50,424 nt of DNA from a bacterium (GCA_030427365.1 JAUHWW010000004.1:1-50424), one strand, 5' to 3'; shown: positions 28,665 to 38,932, numbered from the stretch's first letter. Numbers and translations: made by a program. Notes: a model not told the origin generated them from the sequence alone.

Positions 28665-28716
28665 TTTTTTGCCTCAACAGAGGTAGAATTGCATTTACGT
28701 TTCGTAAAAACGAGGC

Positions 28717-28793
28717 GGGCCATTAGCTCAGCTGGTTAGAGCATCGGCCTCTTAAGCCGAGTGTCCTGGGTTCGAGTCCCAGATGGCCCTCCA
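28717..28793 (+). tRNA. tRNA-Lys(CTT), CCA encoded
   Basis: GGGCCAT..ATGGCCC acceptor, loop CTCTTAA, T-loop TTCGAGT. Confidence 0.95.
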
Positions 28794-28854
28794 ATCAAAT
28801 AAGCTCCCTCGTGGGGCTTTTCTGATTGGAACTATTAACTAGGCTTGAACCCAG

Positions 28855-28968
28855 GTGTCCTGGGTGAAAACTGCCAGTGGAAGTTTGCAAGGAAATCTTC
28901 ACCTGAAAGTTTGCTTTCATGGCAGAAGTTTCGGGGTCGCCAAAGGTGACCGAGTCCCAGACGGCCCT
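28855..28968 (+). other. Structured element inserted in T-loop of a partial tRNA-Lys copy (copy e)
   Basis: GTGTCCTGGGT (identical to 28761-28771) + 28866-28950 insert with GCAAG, bulged hairpin and GGGGTCGCCAAAGGTGACC + CGAGTCCCAGACGGCCCT (17/18 to tRNA-Lys). Confidence 0.75.
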
Positions 28969-28970
28969 TC

Positions 28971-29013
28971 TTGCAAAAAAGCTCCTTGGAGACAAGGAGC
29001 TTTTTGTAATTTG
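28971..29013. terminator. Intrinsic terminator after element e
   Basis: TTGCAAAAAAGCTCCTTggagacAAGGAGCTTTTTGTAA. Confidence 0.8.
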
Positions 29014-29021
29014 ACGCGAAA

Positions 29022-29498
29022 CTATTTTTTGCTAGCGTCCATATTTTCTTTCAGGAGCCAGCCACTGCCAGCAGTCATAACTGCTGATCCAAGAAGGCTA
29101 AGCCAGTAGCCAATATCGATGCTAACGACACCAATGCCATCTGTATCAGGGTAATCGATAAGCACCATGAGAAAAGCCAGCGCACTCACGCCAACCGCAA
29201 GATACAGCATATTCTTCTTGTCTTGGTTGAACACATTCAGCCCTGCAATCACTGCAACTGCAAGCAAGATAACTGGGAATACACCATTGGCGTCAAATCC
29301 ATTCGCCGAGTAGTTCAGTGCGCTGCCAAATAGTCCTCCGCCGTCTCCTACATCAACTGATACCCATGGTAAAAACATACCGATGAGTAATGCAATCGCA
29401 CCACCAACAAGCAGCATTAGTTTTTTGTCTTTTTTTACATCTTCGAGCGCCTTTGCAGCGTCAAATCCTTGTTTCTTCGCCATACGTGTCCTCCTCAA
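29022..29498 (-). CDS. Hypothetical four-TM membrane protein
   Basis: RBS GAGGAGG upstream; 4 hydrophobic helices. Confidence 0.65.
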   Translation of the reverse strand: MRRTRMAKKQGFDAAKALEDVKKDKKLMLLVGGAIALLIGMFLPWVSVDVGDGGGLFGSALNYSANGFDANGVFPVILLAVAVIAGLNVFNQDKKNMLYLAVGVSALAFLMVLIDYPDTDGIGVVSIDIGYWLSLLGSAVMTAGSGWLLKENMDASKK

Positions 29499-29543
29499 GA
29501 CCTTATGGACTGATTGTACCCCGCTTTTTCACTTGAAAGCAAG

Positions 29544-30791
29544 CTAGTCTCTTACGAGCAGGCGCCGAAGGTTAGCAATGAGGTACAGTGAGCCAGTAAT
29601 CACTTTCACGCCTTCTTTACGCTGCAATGCCTTTAGGGCAGCGTTTTGGTCCTCAAAAATTTCTACATTACTTATGCCGTGCTTCTGTGCGCTCTTGGCG
29701 AGATCTCTGGGATCAGTTGCACTAAACGGGGCATCTTGCACGCCTTGAAAGCACGTGACAAGCAATGATGCGCACAGTGGCTGCAGCACCTCCATCACGC
29801 CATCCATATCTTTTCCTTGCTTCATAGCAATCAAAAAGTGAGCCTGTTTGCCTGGAAATTTTGCCTTAAAACTTTCCGCAAACACTTGCATCTTTTGCTG
29901 ATTATGCGCGCCGTCGAGGATGAGTGGCCCATTGTGAGTCTCGATTAGCTCCATTCGGCCGGGCACCTTTAGCTGCTTCGTGTCAAACAAAACGAGTTCA
30001 AACCCATCACGATCAGCTATGTGCTGACAAGCTGCTTTCGCGAGTGCGAGATTACGCTGCTGAAACAGTTCAACGTTAGCATTACCGTCGAGTTTTTGTG
30101 GCTCGATTACGTGCAGCGTTGCATCAACATTTTCCGCGCGTGACCAAAACACATCTAACACCTCTTCTGGCTGCTGATGAGTGAAGGCCACGTTGCCTGA
30201 GTGCATAATGCCGGCTTTCTGGCGTGCTATCTCCGGCAACGTTATACCAAGGATCTCTGTATGATCGAACCCAATATCAGTGAGCACACACACTTTGTCC
30301 GCTCTTGAAACGACATTGGTGCTATCAAGTTTGCCGCCCAGACCAGTTTCTAAAACCACATAATCAACAGCCTCATGCATGCTCACCCAAAGTACGAACA
30401 CAATAAACAACTCAAAATAGCTGGGTTTTTCTTTGTCGATATCAATGAGCCGCAAAAACTTGTTGAGATACTCGCAGAATAGGTCCTCATTGATCGGCTG
30501 CCCTTCGATTTGCAGACGCTCACGAACATCAGACAGGTGGGGTGATACGGTGAGCACCGTTTTCTTACCACTTGCTCGTAGAAATGCGTCAACATAATAC
30601 GCTGTCGATGTTTTACCAGATGTTCCCGCAATGTGCACCGCGCGCACCTTCTCGTGCGGATTACCGACGGCTTTTAGTAGCGGCCACATACGATCAAGCG
30701 TCAACCCATCGCTCATATAGAGTTTTGAATTCGGCAAAAGGCTTCGAAAAAATTCTTCCGCTTCGGCAACTGTGCTTATCGATGACGCCAT
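29544..30791 (-). CDS. folC: Folylpolyglutamate synthase / dihydrofolate synthase
   Basis: VRAVHIAGTSGKTSTAYYV, SPHLSDVRERLQI, LETGLGGKLDSTNVV, LILDGAHNQ. Confidence 0.93.
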   Translation of the reverse strand: MASSISTVAEAEEFFRSLLPNSKLYMSDGLTLDRMWPLLKAVGNPHEKVRAVHIAGTSGKTSTAYYVDAFLRASGKKTVLTVSPHLSDVRERLQIEGQPINEDLFCEYLNKFLRLIDIDKEKPSYFELFIVFVLWVSMHEAVDYVVLETGLGGKLDSTNVVSRADKVCVLTDIGFDHTEILGITLPEIARQKAGIMHSGNVAFTHQQPEEVLDVFWSRAENVDATLHVIEPQKLDGNANVELFQQRNLALAKAACQHIADRDGFELVLFDTKQLKVPGRMELIETHNGPLILDGAHNQQKMQVFAESFKAKFPGKQAHFLIAMKQGKDMDGVMEVLQPLCASLLVTCFQGVQDAPFSATDPRDLAKSAQKHGISNVEIFEDQNAALKALQRKEGVKVITGSLYLIANLRRLLVRD

Positions 30792-30798
30792 GATGTTC

Positions 30799-32268
30799 CT
30801 ATAACAGGGGTGCTGTTATGCGGGCGATACTCTCAAGTAGTTTTTTTCGAAATGGACGCTCAGCCCAGATTTTTTCTGTAATGTGACGCGATTTCTTCAG
30901 ATATGCTTGTTCAATAGCTGCCAGTTCCTGTACTTCTTTGTGGCCATAGACGATGACGTTAAGCTCTAAATCAAGTGCAAACGAGCGAACATCAAGATTG
31001 CTCGAGCCGATAACGGCAATACTGTCATCAATAATCAACTGTTTGTTATGTAAAAAAGCTGGCTTTTTATAATGATAAATATGCACCCCTGCGCTGAGAA
31101 GCTCTTCATAAAAAGAGCGTTGAGCATAGCCAGCTAAGGTTTTGTCGATGATTTCTGAGTTAATTAATGTCACTTCAACACCTCGCTGAGCGGCAGTTGT
31201 TAGTGCGTCTAGAAACGCATCATCGGGGATAAAATACGGGACCACGATACCAATTCGCTCACGCGCTGCATAAATCATCGAGGTGTAGAAGCGCAGATTG
31301 TTTTCCTCAATGTGGCTCGGACCACTTGGCAAAACCTGCAATAGTGCATCACCCGCCTTATCCGGCAGATCATCGTCTTCAACTAATTCTAGGAGTGGAT
31401 CCTGTGTCTCCTGATACCAGTCTGCACGGAACACATTGTTGAGCTGCCATACTGCTGGTCCAGCAATCTGCGCTGTCAACTCTTCATATCGTAAATCATC
31501 ACCGCGATGATAACTATCGCGAATGATATTCTGCGATCCGGTAAAGGCAACCTCACCATCGATGACAATGATTTTCCTATGATTGCGCAGATCGGGACGT
31601 GTGAAGTCTTTCCCGGGCAGCAAAGACAGCGGAATCATATGTCGCACTTCGATATTGTTTCTACTAAAGAACGTGATCATGTCCTTATAACCTGGGTAAC
31701 GGCGACAGACGAGCTTATCGATGAGCACCCGCACTTTTACGCCACGCGCACTTGCATGCCCAAGCGCCTTGAATACTGGCTCGGTTGCCGTATCTTTCGT
31801 CATGATGAAATATTCGAGATGAATGTACTTCTGAGCTTTTCCGATTTCGTTAGCAATAGTCTCAAGACTTTGCTTGTAGCCGGTGACGAAAGTGATGTCA
31901 TTGCCGGCCATTGGCGGCAAACCGCCCAGCTGCGTCGCGAGATGGCTCAACGTCTTGGCACTATCACTATCGGGTTCAGCAATAACGCCCTTGCTACCAC
32001 GCAAATCGTCAAGTTCTTTACGCGTCAGTCGATCTGTTTCACGCTGACGGGCGCGGCGCACCTTCGGCAATTTTGGGTCGGCAAACATAAAAAACAGTAG
32101 GCTGCCAATACTCGGAAGTAGCATGACTAAAAGCAGCCACGCGTTCGCTGCCGCTAACGTCCGCCCGCGACGCGGCACAATATAGAGCATCACAAGGCGA
32201 ATCATCCATTCAAAACCAAACCAGAAATAAAGGGCAATTTGCCACGTATTCGATGCTGCTTCTTCCAC
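30799..32268 (-). CDS. cls: Cardiolipin synthase (PLD superfamily)
   Basis: Two HKD motifs (LRNHRKIIVIDGEVAFTGSQNI; FLHNKQLIIDDSIAVIGSSNLDVRSF), N-terminal TM. Confidence 0.92.
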   Translation of the reverse strand: MEEAASNTWQIALYFWFGFEWMIRLVMLYIVPRRGRTLAAANAWLLLVMLLPSIGSLLFFMFADPKLPKVRRARQRETDRLTRKELDDLRGSKGVIAEPDSDSAKTLSHLATQLGGLPPMAGNDITFVTGYKQSLETIANEIGKAQKYIHLEYFIMTKDTATEPVFKALGHASARGVKVRVLIDKLVCRRYPGYKDMITFFSRNNIEVRHMIPLSLLPGKDFTRPDLRNHRKIIVIDGEVAFTGSQNIIRDSYHRGDDLRYEELTAQIAGPAVWQLNNVFRADWYQETQDPLLELVEDDDLPDKAGDALLQVLPSGPSHIEENNLRFYTSMIYAARERIGIVVPYFIPDDAFLDALTTAAQRGVEVTLINSEIIDKTLAGYAQRSFYEELLSAGVHIYHYKKPAFLHNKQLIIDDSIAVIGSSNLDVRSFALDLELNVIVYGHKEVQELAAIEQAYLKKSRHITEKIWAERPFRKKLLESIARITAPLL

Positions 32269-32329
32269 TTATGTACTCCCTTTAGGATGCAATCCCAAGC
32301 CTACCATGACTTCACCTGAAATAGCTACC

Positions 32330-32923
32330 TCAGGAATTCTTCTTGCGATGTTTCGACGTACCACTACCCAGCTGACGTGGCTGTTTGTTGGCTTGTGCGG
32401 TGCGGTGCTTCTCTGCCTCTTCGATTGTTCGTGACAGCACATCAACGACCGTTCGTGCATGCTCAATACTCATACCGACTCGAGCGGCGGCAACTGGCTG
32501 CCCATTTACGCCAGCTCCCTGCATGAAATTCATAATGACGCCGTAATTATTGACCATCACTTGCAGCAAATCCGTGTATACAACAGGTTGTGACGCCGCA
32601 TTCGCATGCTGAACACTGTCGATAATGACGTTGCCGATATCGTCACTAGAAAACACACTCTCCAGCGACTGCATGCCGTGATAGCCAGCGAGCTTCCAAA
32701 GTTTATCAGCCGTTTCATCGCTTACGTCAAAATGCTGGATGAGCAAGAATAAGATGTCCTCACTTGGTCGCTCGACACCATTTTCATAGGCTTTGAGCGT
32801 CGATTCTTGAATCTCAACCGCACCAGACACCTCAGCCGGCGTGCGCGACTGCTGGGCACGAAGTTGCTTCAGTGCTTGACCGAAGTCAGCATATGGCGTT
32901 TTATTACTTGAATTACTTCCCAT
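32330..32923 (-). CDS. XRE-family HTH regulator
   Basis: 'LKQLRAQQSRTPAEVSGAVEIQESTLKAYENGVERPSEDILFLLIQHFDV'; RBS AGGAG before MGSNSS. Confidence 0.8.
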   Translation of the reverse strand: MGSNSSNKTPYADFGQALKQLRAQQSRTPAEVSGAVEIQESTLKAYENGVERPSEDILFLLIQHFDVSDETADKLWKLAGYHGMQSLESVFSSDDIGNVIIDSVQHANAASQPVVYTDLLQVMVNNYGVIMNFMQGAGVNGQPVAAARVGMSIEHARTVVDVLSRTIEEAEKHRTAQANKQPRQLGSGTSKHRKKNS

Positions 32924-32991
32924 GTAGACTCCTATTTTACCGCAGCCATCCCTGTCATAACAAGCCAATTCACGCTATACTGCATGTTCAT

Positions 32992-34047
32992 ATGAGCACA
33001 CAGATCCAGACGAACGTTGCGCTAGCACCGTATACCAGTTTTGGCGTGGGCGGTAATGCAGAAAAGTTTGCCAATCCGCAATCCGCAGATGAACTCATCA
33101 CCCTGCTCAAAGAACACCGCAGCGAGCAGATTTCGCTACTTGGCTATGGTAGCAATGCGCTTATTTCTGATGAAGGGGTGCCCGGGTTAACGATATTGCT
33201 GCGAAGCTCACATATCGAAGTTAACGGCGATGAAATTATCGCAGATAGCGGCGTATGGTGGGATGACGTCGTAACGACAGCCATAAAGAATGACCTGTGG
33301 GGCATCGAGTTGCTTAGCAAAGTACCAGGTAGCCTCGGAGCCGCTTTGTATATCAACATTGCTGCGTACGGTCAAACAATCGGGCCTCGCGTCAAGTGGA
33401 TCGATGTGTGGGACAGTGACACGCATGAGGTCCGCAGACTTGAAGCAAGCGCACTGACATGGTCATACAAGCAGTCGGTATTCCAGCAACCAGAAATGAA
33501 AAAATTGCTTATCGTCCGAGCGTGCCTTCACCTGTCACGCCAAAAAACTGATGAACTAACGTATCAAAAAGCACTCGACATCGCCGAAGAAAAACACCTC
33601 AACCCAGATGATTTGGTAGAGCGACGCGACATTGTCATAGAAGCGCGCAGACGCGCAGGCTCGTTATGGCATCCAAGTGACACATCAGCGCGCACTGCAG
33701 GTTCGTTTTTCCGTAATCCGCTCGTTACTGCCGAGCAGGCGGATGCAATTATCGCTCACGACGAATCGGGACTTGCAGCCGACGTCATTCGCAAGATGAA
33801 CCAAGCGCATGGCGGTGATGCACTACGCGTATCGGCCGCTCACGTTATGCTTGCTGCCGGGTTTCAGCGCGGTCAAATACTACATGATCACGTTCGTCTG
33901 CATGAGAAAAACCTCCTGAAACTTGAGACATTGCCGGGCGCAAAAGCCAGAGAAGTATATGAAGCGATGCGGCACATCCAAAAACAGGTCAAGGATACCC
34001 TCGGTATCGACCTTGAGCCAGAAGTGAAGTTGCTTGGGAAGTTCTAG
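32992..34047 (+). CDS. murB: UDP-N-acetylmuramate dehydrogenase
   Basis: YTSFGVGGNAEKF, LGYGSNALISDEG, LSKVPGSLGAALYINIAAYG, RTAGSFFRNPLV. Confidence 0.93.
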   Translation: MSTQIQTNVALAPYTSFGVGGNAEKFANPQSADELITLLKEHRSEQISLLGYGSNALISDEGVPGLTILLRSSHIEVNGDEIIADSGVWWDDVVTTAIKNDLWGIELLSKVPGSLGAALYINIAAYGQTIGPRVKWIDVWDSDTHEVRRLEASALTWSYKQSVFQQPEMKKLLIVRACLHLSRQKTDELTYQKALDIAEEKHLNPDDLVERRDIVIEARRRAGSLWHPSDTSARTAGSFFRNPLVTAEQADAIIAHDESGLAADVIRKMNQAHGGDALRVSAAHVMLAAGFQRGQILHDHVRLHEKNLLKLETLPGAKAREVYEAMRHIQKQVKDTLGIDLEPEVKLLGKF

Positions 34048-34048
34048 C

Positions 34049-34726
34049 ATGAGAAAAGTATGGGAACAGACGCTCTCTCATATTCGTCAGCACTACCAGG
34101 CGATTTTCGTGCTTATCATGGCGACGTTTTTCATTCTTCTCGCTGCAAATTTTGTCATTGTTGGCCGCGAAAACTCCCGTGTATTTAGTCTCTCTGAGAG
34201 TGACGGCATTGCTGCACTAGACGACATCCGCATCGGTATCGTATTCGGCGGCGGTGTGCACTATGGACAGCCATTGCCACTGCTGACAGACCGGCTCGAA
34301 ACAGCAAAGAAGCTGCTCGATAACGGAACGGTAGACAAGCTCTTACTCTCAGGTGATAACCGAGAGGTGAGCTACAATGAGCCGCTTGCGATGATGGATT
34401 ATCTCATTGATAGGTTGCAAGTTGACCCATCCAAGCTTCAACCGGATTTCGCCGGACGAAGCACCTATGAAACATGCGAACGCGCTAAAAAAGTATTTAG
34501 CATTGACCGCGCCATATTGATTACCGAGTCAACCCACCTCCCACGCGCCATTTATTTATGCCGCCACTTCGACATTAACGCGTTCGGCGTAAGTAGCGAT
34601 GGAGAATCATCGTCCGGACCAAAAGTCGGCCAGTGTTGGCGTGAAGTCTGGGCCCGCTCGAAAGCCATTTTCAACGCATACGTTATCGGCGAAGACACGG
34701 TTTTAGGCGAGCAGATTGAGCTTTAG
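34049..34726 (+). CDS. YdcF/SanA-like DUF218 protein
   Basis: 'GIVFGGGVHYGQPLPLLTDRLETAKKLLDNGTVDKLLLSGDN...STYETCERAKKVF'. Confidence 0.82.
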   Translation: MRKVWEQTLSHIRQHYQAIFVLIMATFFILLAANFVIVGRENSRVFSLSESDGIAALDDIRIGIVFGGGVHYGQPLPLLTDRLETAKKLLDNGTVDKLLLSGDNREVSYNEPLAMMDYLIDRLQVDPSKLQPDFAGRSTYETCERAKKVFSIDRAILITESTHLPRAIYLCRHFDINAFGVSSDGESSSGPKVGQCWREVWARSKAIFNAYVIGEDTVLGEQIEL

Positions 34727-35247
34727 ATAAGTACTTTGAAAACCGGCAGCGGTGGTCTAAAACGTAAATCAAGCTGGTCAGTATCCGTGTCTCTTATTGC
34801 GGAAAGTCCAAGATGCGAGAAGTCTTGCTCTGGGTTACCGACTGTATATTCTTGGCCACCTTCGCCTTCAACCAGGTCAAAATAAAAACTTCCGTCTAAA
34901 CCGCCTCTGCCGAACCCATCAATTTGCCCAGCTCGACAAAGAGTATTTACTAAATCCCGCTTAGACTGGTCTAACTCGCTCGCCTCAGGACGGATGCCAA
35001 CAGGTACGACACCGAATGAACACCCCGTTAGGGATATCGGAAATTGAATAGTATCCGCTATTTCTATCCTGGGCGATCCGGACGTGAAAAAATCTGCTCG
35101 AAGATAAAACCCATCATTCACCTCAATGTATAGAGGATAGTGGCGCAGGTATCTACTAAATCCTCCCATCGAAGAAGGTTTCCACATAAAATGCTTCGTC
35201 AGGGGTTCAAGCTCTACCTGAGCTATTTCTTCTGCTGGATTAGCCAT
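34723..35247 (-). CDS. Hypothetical protein
   Basis: 174 aa ORF, no recognised family. Confidence 0.5.
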   Translation of the reverse strand: MANPAEEIAQVELEPLTKHFMWKPSSMGGFSRYLRHYPLYIEVNDGFYLRADFFTSGSPRIEIADTIQFPISLTGCSFGVVPVGIRPEASELDQSKRDLVNTLCRAGQIDGFGRGGLDGSFYFDLVEGEGGQEYTVGNPEQDFSHLGLSAIRDTDTDQLDLRFRPPLPVFKVLI

Positions 35248-35312
35248 GCAAGAAGGATAGATCTAATTAATGACCGATGCAAGCGTGAGCAGAATCGCGC
35301 TAAAACAAGTAG

Positions 35313-36590
35313 CTAGTTAGGTAATGGGAAGTCTTTGGTAAATTTCGTGATTTCTTTGTGGAGGTTCTTCAAATGCTTTTCATCGTCAGCGTGCTGCACT
35401 GCTTCGTCGATCCAGGCCGCGATCTGCTTCATTTCTTCTTCCGCCATGCCACGGGTGGTGAGCGCAGGCGTGCCAAGACGAATGCCTGACGGGTCAAAAG
35501 GGCTGCGCGGATCAAATGGAATGGTGTTTTTATTGACCGTAATGCCGGCTGTGCTTAGCGCTGATTCGGCTTCACGCCCCGAAAGACCCTTGCTATTCAT
35601 GTCAACAACCATAAGGTGCGTATCGGTTCCACCAGTAACGAGCTCAAAGCCTCTCGCTAGTAATTCTTCACTAAGCACTTTGGCGTTCTTGGCTACCTGA
35701 TGACCGTACTCTTTGAACTCTGGCTGCAAGGCCTGCTTCAACATCACCGCGATACCGGCTGTCTGGTGGTTGTGCGGACCACCCTGCAAGCCAGGAATGA
35801 TTGCGCGGTCAAGCAGCGTCGGGATATTCTCCTTAGTTTTCTCAACTTTTTTAAGCGGCGTCGAAGGGTTGCCATTGGCAAGAAGCAATGCACCGCGCGG
35901 GCCACGCAGCCCTTTGTGCGTCGTGCTCATCACGACATCAGCGATGCCAACCGGCGACGGATGATCGCCGCTCACCACTAAGGCGCTGATGTGTGAAATG
36001 TCGGCCAACAAGAACGAACCTACTTCGTCGGCTATTTCTCTCAGTTTTTGCCAATCAACAATGCGAGGGTACGCAGTGTAGCCACCAACAATAAGCTTCG
36101 GCTTATGCTCACGTGCCATCTTTGCTACTTCTTCATAGTCGATAAATCCGCTTTTATCTGTCTGATACTGCACCGAGTTATAAAGCGTCCCCGAAAAGTT
36201 CACTTTCAGTCCGTGTGTCATATGGCCGCCATAGAATAAATGCAATCCAAGCACGGTGTCGCCTGGTTCGAGCAAGGCAAAATACACCGCCTGATTAGCT
36301 GGTGAGCCTGAGTAGGCCTGCACGTTGGCGTGATCAACTCCGAACAGTTCTTTTGCTCTGGCAATCGCAATGCGCTCGACTTCATCAACAAATTCACAGC
36401 CGCCGTAATAACGGCCTCCCGGGTAGCCCTCAGAATATTTGTCAGTTAACCGACTGCCCAATACATCAAGTACGGCCTGTGAGGTGTGATTCTCGCTTGG
36501 AATCATTTCCAGGCCATCTGCCTGCCTTTTGGCCTCTTTTTTTGCTAACTCTTGGATTTCTTCATCTTTGATGAATGGAAAATCTTTCAT
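35313..36590 (-). CDS. glyA: Serine hydroxymethyltransferase
   Basis: IPSENHTSQAVLDVLGS, SEGYPGGRYYGGCEFVDEVE, VVMSTTHKGLRGPRG, TDTHLMVVDM. Confidence 0.96.
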   Translation of the reverse strand: MKDFPFIKDEEIQELAKKEAKRQADGLEMIPSENHTSQAVLDVLGSRLTDKYSEGYPGGRYYGGCEFVDEVERIAIARAKELFGVDHANVQAYSGSPANQAVYFALLEPGDTVLGLHLFYGGHMTHGLKVNFSGTLYNSVQYQTDKSGFIDYEEVAKMAREHKPKLIVGGYTAYPRIVDWQKLREIADEVGSFLLADISHISALVVSGDHPSPVGIADVVMSTTHKGLRGPRGALLLANGNPSTPLKKVEKTKENIPTLLDRAIIPGLQGGPHNHQTAGIAVMLKQALQPEFKEYGHQVAKNAKVLSEELLARGFELVTGGTDTHLMVVDMNSKGLSGREAESALSTAGITVNKNTIPFDPRSPFDPSGIRLGTPALTTRGMAEEEMKQIAAWIDEAVQHADDEKHLKNLHKEITKFTKDFPLPN

Positions 36591-36821
36591 AGTGTAACCC
36601 TCTCGTTTTCAGCATTAGTTCACTTCTACTTTGTAGCTAATTGCAAATTTCTTGCAATTAGAATTGTCTTGAAAGTATACGTGAAGCTAGATCATGGGGT
36701 TCAGTATACGCCAGCTGTTTCTATGCTCCTAGCGTAGAAAACACAATGAAACTTACAATATATGCATTTCGTGATATATTTTTGCATAATTATCGTTTAT
36801 TTAGTGCTATACTTGTTGCTT

Positions 36822-38357
36822 ATGGATACAAAAGACACTTCTCAAACTAATGCCCGCCTTGGCGGTCTGATATCAGAAATTCGACAGATTCGTGGACTAA
36901 CTCAGAGTGAGTTTGCTCGTCAACTTGGCACCTCTCAATCAGCTGTTAACCGCATTGAAAAAGGCAAGCAGAACTTGTCTTTGGATATGCTTGGACGCAT
37001 TAGCGAAGTCTTGGAAAAACCCCTCATTGCTGTTGGCAATCAAGGAGTTAACCTCAAGATAGAAGGCGGGCGTGAACTCTCTGGTGAGATTACTCTTAAG
37101 ACCAGCAAAAATGCCGCCGTTGGATTGCTCTGCGCAAGCCTCCTTAACCACGGCAAGACGACGTTCAAAAATTTTCCACGTATCGAAGAAGTATTTCGTA
37201 TCATTGAAGTGCTTGAGAGCATCGGCGTCAAAGTGCGCTGGCTGCCTGGCAACGACTTAGAAATCAAGCGGCCGGTAAAACTAAAGATGGATCAGCTTGA
37301 CGGTAAAGCAGCGCGAAAAACGCGCTCAGTACTCATGATGATTGGTCCGCTGGCAAAAGAACTATCGGATTTCAAAATTCCCTACGCTGGTGGTTGTAAA
37401 TTAGGTGAACGCTCGGTCAAACCACACCTGTATGGACTCGAGGAATTCGGCGTTGATATCGTCGCCAAGGATCGCTACTACCATGTGCAGACGAACTATC
37501 AACAGCCAGAGCATCTCGTCATGTACGAATCAGGCGATACGGTTACCGAAAACGTTCTTATGGCAGCCGCATATACGCAAAAAACGACACTGCAGTTTGC
37601 GAGTGCAAACTATATGGTGCAGGACGTTTGTGGCTACCTGGAAGCACTTGGCGTGAAAATCGAGGGTCGCGGCAACACAACCATGACTATTCACGGCGTC
37701 AAAAAACAGATAAAAAAAGATATTGTGTACGCGCCGGCAGAAGATCCGATCGAAGCAATGTTCTTTGTCTCAACGGCTTTGACAACCAATTCTGAAATAA
37801 CTATCAAGCGCGTGCCGATTGATTTTATGGCACTCGAGCTCCTAAAGCTGGAAAAGATGGGTGCTCGCTTTACCATCAGCAAACGCTACAAAGCTAAGAA
37901 TGGCTTTACTGACCTGGTTGATGTGACCGTGCACAAGCATGATGGCCAACTCAAAGCGCCAACCGGAAAAGTCTATTCACGGCCTTACCCGGGTCTCAAC
38001 ATGGATAACTTGCCTTACTTCGTCCCTATTGCGGCGGTAAGCCGCGGCCGCACCCTGATCCATGACTGGTCATTTGAGAACCGCGCAATTTACTACACCG
38101 AGCTCACCAAAATCGGAGCGAATATTGACTTAGCCGATCGTCACCGCGTCTATATTTCTGGACCGACATCGTTCAGGGCAGCCGACCTTGCGTGCCCTCC
38201 AGCGCTCAGGCCAGCAAGCTTACTGCTTATTGGTATGATGGCTGCCAAAGGCACATCTATGCTGCGAAATGTCTACACGATTAACCGCGGTTATGAGGAT
38301 ATTGCCAAGCGCCTTAACTCACTCGGCGCAAATATCGAAGTGGTGCACGATCTTTAA
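36822..38357 (+). CDS. murA: XRE-type HTH domain fused to UDP-GlcNAc 1-carboxyvinyltransferase-like protein (divergent MurA)
   Basis: N-term 'IRQIRGLTQSEFARQLGTSQSAVNRIEKGKQNLSLDMLGRISEVLEKPL' HTH; then KIEGGRELSGEITLKTSKNAAV, GGCKLGERSVKPHLYGLEEFG, YPGLNMDNLPYFVPIAA, NRGYEDIAKRLNSLGANI. Confidence 0.88.
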   Translation: MDTKDTSQTNARLGGLISEIRQIRGLTQSEFARQLGTSQSAVNRIEKGKQNLSLDMLGRISEVLEKPLIAVGNQGVNLKIEGGRELSGEITLKTSKNAAVGLLCASLLNHGKTTFKNFPRIEEVFRIIEVLESIGVKVRWLPGNDLEIKRPVKLKMDQLDGKAARKTRSVLMMIGPLAKELSDFKIPYAGGCKLGERSVKPHLYGLEEFGVDIVAKDRYYHVQTNYQQPEHLVMYESGDTVTENVLMAAAYTQKTTLQFASANYMVQDVCGYLEALGVKIEGRGNTTMTIHGVKKQIKKDIVYAPAEDPIEAMFFVSTALTTNSEITIKRVPIDFMALELLKLEKMGARFTISKRYKAKNGFTDLVDVTVHKHDGQLKAPTGKVYSRPYPGLNMDNLPYFVPIAAVSRGRTLIHDWSFENRAIYYTELTKIGANIDLADRHRVYISGPTSFRAADLACPPALRPASLLLIGMMAAKGTSMLRNVYTINRGYEDIAKRLNSLGANIEVVHDL

Positions 38358-38932
38358 GCATCAGCTTGCAGGCGAGCAATAATTTCCTTGATCTGCGCTT
38401 CTATGTCTCCGGCGCCATCGACTTTGATAACGCTATATCCCTCGTTCTCAAAAGATACGTAGTCACGCGTAAATCTATCAAAGTGCTCTGACGGCACGTC
38501 GTGCCCTCCGCCCGCGGCGCGCTCTGCTACGCGCTGCTTTGCTAGTTCTGCGTCAATCTCCACCTCAACGACAAGAAGCGGCAGTGATTTACCGTGTTGC
38601 TTGGCATGATTGGTAAGATTACGAATCGTTTTCTGAAACCCATCAAGATTGGTAAACGCTTGATTCCAGATGATAATCTGATTATTTTCAATCCCCTCGT
38701 GAGCTTGCCGGCGCAAAAATCGGTATGGGTAGAATTTTTCATCAACCCCTTCAGAACGCAGCTCCTCGACCATCGTTTTGTACGACTGACTTTCATAATC
38801 AATCGCATCAGGGTCAAGGACAACGCAAGCAGCAATACCGAGTCGTTCAGCAAGAATCTCGGTAACATACGATTTGCCACTGCCTGGTATGCCGCGCACT
38901 AAAATAAGGTATGGTTTCGTCATAATTACCAT
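38354..38932 (-). CDS. P-loop kinase-like ATPase (AAA/zeta-toxin-like)
   Basis: LILVRGIPGSGKSYVTEILAERLG Walker A. Confidence 0.72.
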   Translation of the reverse strand: MVIMTKPYLILVRGIPGSGKSYVTEILAERLGIAACVVLDPDAIDYESQSYKTMVEELRSEGVDEKFYPYRFLRRQAHEGIENNQIIIWNQAFTNLDGFQKTIRNLTNHAKQHGKSLPLLVVEVEIDAELAKQRVAERAAGGGHDVPSEHFDRFTRDYVSFENEGYSVIKVDGAGDIEAQIKEIIARLQADA

